Shown: one piece after another, positions 53,632 through 62,710 of the stretch
Layout: every line of letters starts with the position of its first letter
Numbering within the stretch: the first letter of the stretch is position 1
Assembly: GCA_026122225.1 (NCBI GenBank)
Contig: JANEZZ010000522.1
Coordinates: 1,240,001 to 1,304,000, forward strand
Source of the DNA: Heloderma charlesbogerti
Taxonomy: Eukaryota; Chordata; Lepidosauria; Squamata; Helodermatidae
DNA: 64,000 nt
Reading direction: 5' to 3'
Position numbers and translations under genes: made by a program
Notes under the pieces: generated by a model
The model's input: only the letters and a program-made list of their open reading frames with translations
Told to the model about the DNA's origin: nothing
The model's database searches: none

Positions 53632-55338
53632 CTAACCCACCCCAAATGCTTGCCTGAACAACCACATTTTTAATGCACGGTGGAAGCTCATTAAAGAGGG
53701 GGCATGGCAGAGTTCCCTAGGGAGGGAGTTCCACAGAGTGGGGACCACCACAGAGAAGGCCCTCTCCCTCGTCCTCACCAGCCTAGCTGTCCTGGCTGAT
53801 GGGACAGAGAGAAGGCCATCCAAGGCTGATCTTGTTAAGCGGCCTGTCTGGTGTTGCTGGAGGCGCTCCTTAAGATAGGCTGGGCCGGAACCAATTAGGG
53901 TTTTAAAGGTCAAAACCAACACCTTGAATTTGGCCCAGAAAACAACTAGTAACCAGTGCAACTCCTTCAGCACTGGAGTGATGTGATCTCGCCGGTGGCT
54001 GCCTTTAATCAGGTGAGCTGCCACGTTCTGTACCAGCTGCAGCTTCTGAACTGTCTTCAAGGGTAACCCCACGTAGAGCACATTACAGTAGTCTAAACGA
54101 GAAGAGACCAGGGCATGTACTACCGATGGGAGCAGATGGTCGGGAAGGTAGGGGTGCAGCTGCTGTATCAGACGGAGTTGATACAGCGCTGTCCAGCTCA
54201 CAGCTGACACTTGAGACCCCATGGACAGCTGGGAGTCTAAAATGACCCCCAGGCTGCGGACCTGGTCTTTCAAGAGTAGCCGAACCCCATTCAACACCAG
54301 GTCAACATCCCCCAACCTCCTCTTGTCTCCCACCAAAAGTACCTCGGTCTTGTCAGGGTTGAGCTTCAGCTTATTCCTCCCCATCCAGCCACTCACTGTC
54401 TGCAGACATTTGGACAGGGATTCTACGGCCAACCTTGGTGAGGATTTGAACAAGAGGTAGAGCTGCGTGTCATCCACATATTGATGACACCGCACCCCAA
54501 ACCTCCTGATGATAGCCCCCAGTGGCTTCACACAGATGTTAAATAGCATCGGGGAGAGGATGGAACCCTGTGGCACCCCACAAGTGAGTGGCCACGGGTC
54601 CGAAACCTCCTCTCCCAGTGTTACCCTCTGGTACCTGCCAGAGAGGAAGGACCGGAACCACCACAATACGGTGTCTCCAATGCCCAACCCCTCCAGGCGG
54701 TCCAGGAGGATACCGTGGTCAATGGTATCAAAAGCTGCTGAGAGGTTGAGGAGAACAAAGAAGGAGCATTCGCCCCTATCCAGAGCCCTCCTCATATCAT
54801 CCACCAAGGCGACCAAGGCTCTTTCTGTCCCATCGACAGGCCTGAAACCTGACTGAAATGGATCTAGATAATCAGTTTCTTCCAAGTGTGTCCTCAACTG
54901 CATCGCCACCACCCGCTCAATCACCTTGCCCAAAAATGGCAGATTCGAGACTGGGTGAAAGTTGTTCAGAACTTGGGGATCCAAGGAGGGCTTCTTTAAG
55001 AGTGGTCTCATCACTGCCTCCTTGAGGGCTGATGGCATCACTCCCTCCTCAAGGGAGGCATTCACCACCGCCCTGATTCCCTCACCCAATCTCTCTCTGC
55101 AGCCCATAATGAGCCAAGATGGGCAAGGATCAAGTAAGCAAGTGGTCGGCCTTACAGATGAAAGCACCTTGTCCACTTCATCAGGAGGAAGAAGCTGGAA
55201 CCGATCCCACAAAACCGGTTTGCCACAGACCACCTCTTGCTCACTAACTGTATCCACAGCGCACAGAATAACACTCCTAATCCAATCAATTTTATCCACA
55301 AAGTGCCTTGCCAAAGCCTCACAGGAGGCCTTAGAATG
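53632..55338 (-). pseudogene. L2-like LINE reverse transcriptase, 560-codon open frame
   Basis: One uninterrupted frame carries the whole RT. VLSSVRPTTCLLDPCPSWLI leads into PVSNLPFLGKVIERVV, NLSAAFDTIDHGILLDRL (catalytic Asp), GVPQGSILSPMLFNICV, and QYVDDTQLYLLF with an intact YVDD. The C-terminal region ends with SFHRALKMWLFRQAFGVG. Compared with the copy at 37026 it lacks the internal stop. Upstream, an in-frame TAG at 55339-55341 and then the HP insertion cut it from its endonuclease, so the LINE cannot make a full ORF2. Confidence 0.93.
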
Positions 55339-55378
55339 CTACAGTGGTTCCGGAGCCACTGGACCGACCAGGCACCGG

Positions 55379-56297
55379 TAGGGATGTACGAAAGTCACTT
55401 ACCTTTTCGAAGGGTGAAATTCGCAGTCGGGGGGAGGTGCTCCGTCCCTCCCACCAAAATTCTGGCCAGGGGGGGAGGCGCTCCGTCCCTCCCTCCCCCC
55501 GAATCCTGGCTGGCTGGCTCCGCAAATGGTGGTGGCCGTAGCCACCACCGTTTGTGTCCCTGCAGTCAGCCGTGATAGGCTATGTAAATGTTTATGTAGC
55601 CTATCACGGCTGATTTAAATGAAAAAAACAACAACGCGCGTATGCAAATGGCGGCGCCCATAGGCGCCGCCATTTACGTTCCTTATTTTGGAACATCTTA
55701 GTCTACGTAAACATTTACGTAGACTAAGACGGCGAAAATAAGGGGAACACAAATAGCGTAGACGCTACGCTATTTGCGTTCCCCTTATTTTCGCCGTCTT
55801 AGTCTACGTAAATGCTTACGTAAACTAAGACGTGCCAAAATAAGGAACACAAATGGCAGCGCCCATGGGCACCGCCATTTGCGTACGCGCGGGTTTTTTT
55901 TTCCCTTTTTAAATCAGCCGTGATAGGCTACGTAAACATTTACGCAGCCTATCACGGTGTTTTTTTTTAAATTTAGCCGTGATAGGCTACGTAAATGTTT
56001 ACGTAGCCTACTACCACTTTTTTTGTTTTTTGTTTTTTTTTAACTGGAAATGGCAGTGGTGGCAGCCGGTCGGAAGACCGGCCGCCACAGCTGCCGCCGC
56101 AGCTGCCACCACAGCTGCCGCCGCAGCTGCCACCGCACCACAGCCGAACCGCCGCTGGAGCCACCGCCGCCAGGAAGATTCGCCGAAGGTAAGTCCTATC
56201 CCGGGGGGGCAGACCGTTCCACCACCGATTTCGGGGGGCCGAATGCACTGGCATTCAGCCTCCCCGAGATTTGTAGTGAAATTCTCTGACATCCCTA
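55379..56297 (+). mobile_element. HP-family element D in L2 (919 bp, near-perfect TSD)
   Basis: Flanks GGCACCGG (55371-55378) and GGCTCCGG (56298-56305) agree at 7 of 8. It starts TAGGGATGTACGAAAGTCACTTACC and ends AAATTCTCTGACATCCCTA. The left arm has GGGGGAGGCGCTCCGTCCCTC repeats. The palindrome is at 55565-55960, with an additional TAGGCTACGTAAA hairpin at 55977-56010. The right domain has GGAAGACCGGCCGCC, tandem GCTGCCACCACA units, GAAGGTAAGTCCTATCCC and GCCGAATGCACTGGCATTC. This is the cleanest single full-length copy in the window. Confidence 0.95.
55565..55960. repeat. Hierarchical palindrome core of element D
   Basis: Seven hairpins in mirrored order: TAGGCTATGTAAA; ATGCAAATGGCGGCGCCC; AGTCTACGTAAA; the central CAAATAGCGTAGACGCTACGC (axis near 55763); AGTCTACGTAAA; ACAAATGGCAGCGCCC; TAGGCTACGTAAA. 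Spacers such as CCTTATTTTGG and CCAAAATAAGG are mirrored too. Confidence 0.94.
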
Positions 56298-56305
56298 GGC
56301 TCCGG

Positions 56306-57376
56306 ACCACTTGGAACAGCCTCCTGGGACAGCACTCTGCGGTCACGATAGAGGCAGCATAATATTCCTTTTTTGCTGCCTTCACCACCACGTGATAGGC
56401 TGAAGATACAGTTCTAACCCATGTCTGATTGCCTTTGGAACGAGACTTCCGCCACCGGCGCTCTAGCCATCTCACCTCCTGTTTCAGAGCTCGTAACTGC
56501 GGATTGAGCCATGGTGCAGTCCGAGCCCTGTTCAGGGGGAGAGGGCATTTCGGGGCCACCCGATCTAATGCTCCAGTGATTGCAGCATTCCATCCACCCA
56601 CCAGGGTCTCGACTGAGTGGCCACTGGCGTGCTCCAGAGAATCCCCAAGCGCATTCAGGAATCCATTTGGATCCATAAGACGCCTGAGGCAGACCATTTT
56701 AATGAGTCGTCCACCCCTGCGGAGGTGTTGTGGAACCGAGAAGTCCAACGTCACCAGATAGTGATCTGACCATGACAAGGGGGGGGTGGATATACCCCCG
56801 ACTTCCAGATCACTCCCCACTTCTCCAGAAACAAACACAAGATCTAGTGCATGACCGGCTACCTGGATGGGCCCAGTTAGAAGAGGGTGCAGCTCCCAGG
56901 ATGCCATGGTCTCCATAAAGTCCCGAGGTGCCCCCGTGAGGACGGCCTCTGAATGTACACTGAAGTCCCCCAACACCAATAAGTTAGGGGACTGCACACA
57001 CACATCAGAGACCACCTCAAGCACCTCGGCCAGGGAGTCAGTCGTGCAGCGGGGTGGACGGTACATGAGCAGAATCCCCAGACATGCACTCAGCAACCTT
57101 GGTCTCCCAGAGAGGGGGTCTGGTGAAGACCAAGGACTCTCGGTAGATAACAGCCACTCCCCCTCCCTGATCCCCAGCCCTCGGCTGCTGTGCGTACGAA
57201 AATCCAGCTGGACACATGGCCACAAAAGTTGGAACAGCGGCCTCGGCCAGCCAGGTCTCCGTAATACATGCCAGGTCTGTACCCTCATCCAGGATCATGT
57301 CATGGATGAGGGAGGTTTTCTGGGTAACAGACCTGGCATTACAGAGCAGCAAATGAAGGCCAGAAGATGGAGTCAC
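56306..57376 (-). pseudogene. L2-like LINE endonuclease, frameshifted
   Basis: The first part (57376 to about 57110) reads LLLCNARSVTQKTSLIHDMI, TDLACITETWL (metal-binding Glu motif) and GGGVAVIYRESL. The frame then shifts, and LLMYRPPR, NLLVLGDFSVHSEAVL and SDHYLVTLDFSV follow. GDF-N-VH is usual, so the Asn is Ser here. SDH is intact. A linker rich in Arg/Trp (RTAPWLNPQLRALKQEVRWL) runs to the HP insertion. One frameshift plus the motif change make it non-functional. Confidence 0.88.
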
Positions 57377-57589
57377 GCCTCCCCCATCTTTCCTTTGGTT
57401 CTAGGCAGGTCCAGAACAAGGGACAGATGTTACGCATCTCTCCCTTGTTCCCCTTACCTGGCATGGCCTGCCCCTAGCACCCCGCCAGCACCTGCCGCCC
57501 AGCCTCGGTATAGTCTGGCCCCCAGCACTCCCCCCACTGCCTCTGTCAGGTGGACACATGCCCCCTCACTCCCTCCTATCAGGCAGGCT

Positions 57590-58454
57590 GATGTTGTTGT
57601 TGTTGTTGTTGTTCAGTTGTGTCCGACTCTTCGTGACGCCATGGACCATAGCATGCCAGGCCTTCCTGTCCTCCGCTCTCTCCCGGAGTGTGCTCAAGCT
57701 CATATTCATTGCATCAGTGATGCTATCTAGCCATCTCATCCTCTGCCATCCCCTTCTCCTTTTGCCTTCAGTCTTTCCCAGCATCAGGGTCTTTTCCAGA
57801 GAGTTTTCTCTTTGCATTAGGTGGCCAACATATTTGAGCTTCAGCTTCAGTATCTGTCCTTCCAATGAGCACTCAGGGTTGATTTCCTTTAGGATTGACT
57901 GATCTGACCACCTCGCAGTCCAGGGGACTTGTAAGAGTCTTCTCCAGCACCACAGTTCGAAAGCAGCAATTCTTCGGCGCTCAGCCTTCCTTATAGTCCA
58001 GCTCTCACAGCCATACATTACTACTGGGAAAACCATAGCTTTGATTATGCGGACCTTTGTTGGCAAGGTGATGTCTCTGCTTCTTACTATGCTGTCTGAG
58101 TTTGCCATAGCTTTCCTCCCAAGGAGCAAGTGTCTTTTAATTTCATGGCTACAGTCACCGTCTGCAGTGATCTTGGAGCCCAAGAAAATAAAATCTGTCA
58201 CCGCTTCCATTTCTTCCCCTTCTATATGCCTGGAAGTGATGGGGCCAGATGCCATGATCTTAGTTTTTTTAATGTTGAGTTTCAAACCAGCTTTTGCACT
58301 CTCCTCTTTCACTTCAAGAAGCAACAGTAAGAACCGGACATGGAACAACCGATTGGTTCAAAATTGGGAAAGGAGTACGACAAGGCTGTATATTGTCGCC
58401 CTGCTTATTTAATTTATATGCAGAGTACATCATGAGAAATGCCAGTTTGGATGA
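57590..58454 (-). mobile_element. BovB LINE with 5' inversion (twin priming), 12-bp TSD
   Basis: Flanks ATCAGGCAGGCT (57578-57589 and 58455-58466) are identical. 57590 to about 58317 is BovB on the minus strand: VKEESAKAGLKLNIKKTKIM, SWTIRKAERRRIAAFELWCW, ending AEDRKAWHAMVHGVTKSRT with a (CAA)n tail. 58318-58454 is BovB on the PLUS strand: TVRTGHGTTDWFKIGKGVRQ, GCILSPCLFNLYAEYIMRN. That normally lies upstream of the minus part, with the intervening YADD region deleted. This is the typical footprint of twin-primed LINE integration. Confidence 0.94.
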
Positions 58455-58560
58455 ATCAGGCAGGCTACCCACCCCTAAAACACAACAGAATCCCCCCAAA
58501 ATTGAAAAAAAAAAACCAATTAAAAAATCCCCTTTAAAATACTGCCAGGCAGGAGTCCAC

Positions 58561-58594
58561 GGTGGTGGTGGTGGTGGTGGTGGTGGTGGCGGCG
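58561..58594 (+). repeat. (GGT)n microsatellite
   Basis: About ten GGT/GGC units in the 5' region of the L2 element. Confidence 0.9.
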
Positions 58595-58900
58595 GTGGCA
58601 CAGCAGCAGGCCCACCTCTTCCCCGATGGTGGCAGCTTCTCCTGCAGGCCCTGGCTCTCCCAGGCCACCTCAGCCAGCCAGCTTATGTAGCCCCTCCAGG
58701 AAGGGGCAGGTGGAAGCAGCACAGCTGGCTCGGTACCTGGGGGCCTGGTCCTGCAGGGACTGGCGGTCTGCCAGGCAGAAGTCTGCAGGGAAGGCCTGGT
58801 GTTGGTGGTAATTATTCTCCTGTAGAGAATATTTGATCTTTTTGTTTTTATTGTATTTTTATTGTTCCTCTTCACCCCATCCATGGCCTCCTGGAACTCT

Positions 58901-60211
58901 GTACTGAGGATCCAACGTGATTAACACTCTTTTTTCCATTCGTTTTGATAAGCATCCATCACAACGTGCTTGAAACCAGAAGTTCTTGGTTTTTAAAATA
59001 TGAATCCTATTACAGGTGTAGTCTTAAGGTGGTCAGCAGCAGTAACATTGGAGGAGGTGATCGGATAGCACTGTCTCTCTGCCTAAAAACTCTGCCTATT
59101 TCTTGTCCTGGGACAAGCTCTGGGGAAAAAGTGGTTCTGCAGATTTTTGTGTGTGGTTCAGTTTGAAATAGGCACAAACCAGGTGTAGTAAGTGGCTATG
59201 AATCAATCCCCACTCCCTTCTTGAACAATTCTGAACCTGCTTTTAAAATGTTTGTGTGAGGGGGTGGCAGGTTGGTTGGTAAAGTGAAGGGTAAATTATA
59301 TAAAGTATGAATAAATATATATGTGCTGCTTTAAAAAAAGCAGACAACCTGCCTGAAGGGTGGGGCATGTCTGAGGGCTGATACACCTCCTTGGTACGAG
59401 TTGCAACTTTCCACACCAGCGTTCAGATTGTTGGCATGCACTTTTGTAATAAAAGTTTAAACGATGAATGTCTACCGCAGGTGAAGAACATACTGTTGTT
59501 ACCACTCCTAAAATGATTGTCTGACTTCACCCACAAGGGATGCACATTTTTGGTTGCTAGTTATTTCCATTGTTTGCCAGACAAAAACAACATGTGGGTT
59601 CTCCTCCTGGGGATATGGCCTTTGGCACTCCATCACTAGGAAATGGTGGTTGCATGAGGCAGGCCTATGTTATGTCAGTGCACAGACGTGGGTGATAGTA
59701 AATGAGTTAAATAGTTCATGTGAAGATACTTAGTAGTTTTGTTGTTGTTGTTGTTGTTGTTCACAAATGGATGGCCACTATGATTCCAAAAGGTTGTTGG
59801 TAGTTGTTACTGAAGCCAGTGGTATGACTCCATTATATCCAATTTGCAGACAGACAAGATTATGCAATGAGAAGTGAGGAAAACTGGCTGTTGAAATCCA
59901 ATATAGAGACCTAAATTGAGTAGAAAATAAATAGTACTATCTTCATGTTCAAGAAATGTTGTAGTACTGTGCGTTAGACTGATCTGAGGAAAATGTCTAA
60001 GAAGGTTGGTGCGTGTGTGTGTGTTTTAAAGGACAGGCCTATATTAAAGAAGTGGACTGCTGGGGTATTTGTCTTATTTACTTCAAGGATCTACATTCCT
60101 ATTTTTTGTTACAGAATCTAAGCACCTAACAACATTTTAGAAAATCAGAACTTAAAACCAAAGAGACAATCAGCTCTTATTAATAAGATGACTCTTGTGA
60201 CTGGCTGCTAA
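58901..60211. other. Unclassified DNA
   Basis: A (TTG)n run lies at 59740-59760 and short AT runs are present. No gene is supported. Confidence 0.4.
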
Positions 60212-60352
60212 TAGGGTAGCCACTTGTGAATTGCTAAAAAAAAAAAAAAGAGAGGACATGACTCACCAAAGAGGACAAAAGAGGACATCTATTTGCATAT
60301 ACTAATTTATATGTATAGAATCAAATTTAGAAATAATAATAATTATCTAAAT

Positions 60353-61527
60353 TGTTGTTGTTGTTTATTCGGTCAGTCGCTTCCGACTCTTCGTGACTTC
60401 ATGGACCAGCCCACGCCAGAGCTTCCTGTCAGCCGTCGCCACCCCCAGCTCCCCCAAGGTCGAGTCCGTCACCTCCAGAATATCATCCATCCACCTTGCC
60501 CTTGGTCAGCCCCTCTTCCTTTTGCCTTCCACTTTCCTTAGCATCAGCATCTTCTCCAGAGTATCCTGTCTTCTCATTATGTGGCCAAAGTACTTCAGAT
60601 TTGCCTTTAATATCATTCCCTCAAGTGAGCAGTCTGGCTTGATTTCCTGGAGTATGGACTGGTTTGATCTTCTTGCAGTCCAAGGCACTCTCAGAATTTT
60701 CCTCCAGCACCACAGTTCAAAAGCATCTATCTTCCTTCGCTCAGCCTTCCTTATGGTCCAGCTCTCGCAGCCATAGGTGACTATGGGGAATACCATTGCT
60801 TTAACTATGCGGACCTTTGTTGTCAGTGTGATGTCTCTGCTCTTCACTATTTTATCAAGATTTGTCATTGCTGCCCTCCCAAGGAGTAAACGTCTTCTGA
60901 TTTCCTGGCTGCAGTCAGCGTCTGCAGTAATCTTTGCACCTACAAAGACAAAGTCTGTCACTGCCTCCACGTTTTCTCCCTCTATTTGCCAGTGATCAAT
61001 CAAGCTGGTTGCCATAATCTTGGTTTTTTTGAGATTTAACTGCAACCCAGCTTTTGCACTTTCTTCTTTCACCTTCCTCATGAGGTTCCTCAGCTCCTCC
61101 TTGCTTTCAGCCATCAAAGTGGTATCATCTGCATCTCTGAGTTTGTTAATGTTTCTTCCAGCGATTTTAACTCCAGCCTTGGCTTCATCAAGCCCAGCAC
61201 GTCGCATGATGTGTTCTGCATACAGGTTGAATAGGTAGGGTGAGAGTATACAACCCTGCCGTACTCCTTTCCCAATCTTAAACCAGTCCATTGTTCCGTG
61301 GTCTGTTCTTACCGTTGCTACTTGGTCATTATACAGATTCCTCAGGAGGCAGCCAAGATGACTTGGTATCCCCATACCACCAAGAACTTGCCACAATTTG
61401 TTATGATCCACACAGTCAAAGGCTTTAGAATAGTCAATAAAACAGCAATAGATGTTTTTCTGAAACTCCCTGGCTTTCTCCATTATCCAGTGGATATTGG
61501 CAATTTGGTCTCTAGTTCCTCTAGTTC
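60353..61527 (-). mobile_element. BovB LINE, 5'-truncated, perfect 13-bp TSD
   Basis: Flanks TAATTATCTAAAT (60340-60352 and 61528-61540) are identical. The insert is 1,175 bp and codes for the second half of RT and the C-terminus on the minus strand, ending in a (CAA)n tail. The C-terminus (LWRGLVHEVTKSRKRL) differs from the RKAWHAMVHGVTKSRT of the other two copies, so two BovB subfamilies are present. Confidence 0.95.
60357..61519 (-). pseudogene. BovB ORF2 reverse transcriptase fragment, one stop
   Basis: The frame begins near FQKNIYCCFIDYSKAFDCVD (first catalytic-Asp motif). It continues with IGKGVRQGCILSPYLFNLYA, then LRDADDTTLMAESKEEL, where the normal YADD is DADD, and VTYGCESWTIRKAERRK. 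A single in-frame TGA near 60503 (probably from CGA) separates KVEGKRKRG from the downstream ARWMDDILEVTDSTLG and C-terminal part. Apart from that the frame is intact over about 380 codons. The N-terminal endonuclease is absent through 5' truncation. Confidence 0.92.
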
Positions 61528-61787
61528 TAATTATCTAAATAGGAATACAGTAATCTCACTATAGTGTGGAAGACTGATCAGATGACCTGTGTGCCTTGCT
61601 CAGTCTACTGTCCAAGTGCTGTTGGCTGGGCCAACTTCAAGGCCCAGCTCTTCCTTCTGATGGTTCTTGATCTTTATACTAAACTTGGACTGGGCAGCCC
61701 GTCAAACAGAAGACACCTTCAGAATTGTGGACAGTCTTCTGGCAGCTACAAATTCAAGGCTGTCCTCTTTTACACATAGCCACCCTA

Positions 61788-62133
61788 CCTTCCATTGACT
61801 TCTGAAAACCTTACATGAAATGGAACGTATATGAATTCCACAACACTGTTGCAACTAGGAAGAAGGTCCTTAGCTGCATTCTGCTAAAAACGGGTTGATG
61901 AAAATCCAGAAGATTATTATCAAGTGAACAGGTTCATATGGGGAGAAGTGCCTCCTGAGATATACAGAACCCAAACGCATTTCCTTGTGGTGAACAACTT
62001 CCTTGCAAGCACCAAAAACTTAGGTGGCCACAACATTGTTCAATCTATTTTGTGGTAAAGTGTCCAAGCATGACCTAAGTCTGTTGTGGAGCTCTCACAT
62101 GACCCATTTTCTATGTGAAAATTGCAATCTGGC
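61788..62133. other. Unclassified DNA
   Basis: Nothing recognised. Confidence 0.4.
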
Positions 62134-62141
62134 ACAACACT

Positions 62142-62702
62142 TTAGTGATGGCGGAGAATTCCGCCACAGACTCCAATGAGCCCAGATTCTAAAGAATCCG
62201 CCCCCCTGGAGTCCGTGGAAGAATGGACCACTCACCTTCGCCTCCCCGCAGGATCCATCCAGGTCGGATCCCTGTCCACATCGAACCTGCAGAGCCGGCC
62301 ACCAGCTCCACAGGGCTGGAGAAAGTCGATACAGCTGGCGGCCGTTGCCGTGCTGTATCTCTGTCTAAGTCAGTCCCCCGGACACAAATGGTGTAGTGGG
62401 CGCCATTTACAACCGTAAAGCTGGTCGATTAGCCTAAATGCAGCCATTTACGGCTGCATTTAGGCTAATCGACCAGCTTTACGGCCACAAATGGCGTCCG
62501 CTATGCCGTTTGCATCCCTGTTTTTGGCCGTGATAGGCTACGCAAATATTTGCGTAGCATATCGCGTGAACAGGCCGGCTGGCTCTGCAGGTTCCACGCA
62601 GAGCCAGCCTGGATGGATTCCAGGGGGGAGGAACGGATCACCTCACCCCCGGCGGACCCCCCCCTGCGGATGGCAAGTAAGGGGATTTGTACATCCCTCC
62701 CT
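62142..62702 (-). mobile_element. HP-family element J (561 bp)
   Basis: Flanks ACAACACT (62134-62141) and ACAACATT (62703-62710) agree at 7 of 8. It lies in inverse orientation, starting TTAGTGATGGCGGAGAATTC and ending GGATTTGTACATCCCTCCCT. The palindrome is at 62384-62513 (axis near 62448, arms with CCGTAAAGCTGGTCGATTAG). A separate hairpin GATAGGCTACGCAAATATTTGCGTAGC lies at 62531-62565. GC-rich blocks (CAGAGCCAGCCTGG, GGGGAGGAACGGATCACC) match 11189-11792 and 34908-35639. Confidence 0.85.
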
Positions 62703-62710
62703 ACAACATT

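Larger units (their letters stand above)
53499..58900 (-). mobile_element. Nearly complete L2-like LINE, minus strand, with two later insertions
   Basis: The 3' end at 53499-53635 holds a (AAAT)n tail and the motif inverse of ATCGCCCAGAGTGGCTGGG. RT lies at 53632-55338, endonuclease at 56306-57376 and GC-rich 5' sequence at 57377-58900, with a (GGT)n run at 58561-58594. An HP element (55379-56297) splits the coding region between endonuclease and RT. A BovB (57590-58454) splits the 5' region. The 5' limit near 58900 is approximate. Confidence 0.88.
60212..61787 (-). mobile_element. TAGGGTGGC-type TIR element hosting a BovB
   Basis: The left end TAGGGTAGCCACTTGTGAATTGC and the right end ACATAGCCACCCTA are inverted. 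Without the BovB insert it is about 390 bp and matches 19200-19577. Every copy begins and ends with TA, so either the TIR includes TA or the insertion duplicated TA. I cannot decide. There is no transposase frame. Confidence 0.75.

Noticed and set aside
53632..55338. Host gene with reverse transcriptase domain (such as a domesticated RT)
   Set aside because: The frame sits in a recognisable LINE with endonuclease upstream and a LINE 3' tail downstream, and a second copy exists at 37026. It is an ordinary LINE.
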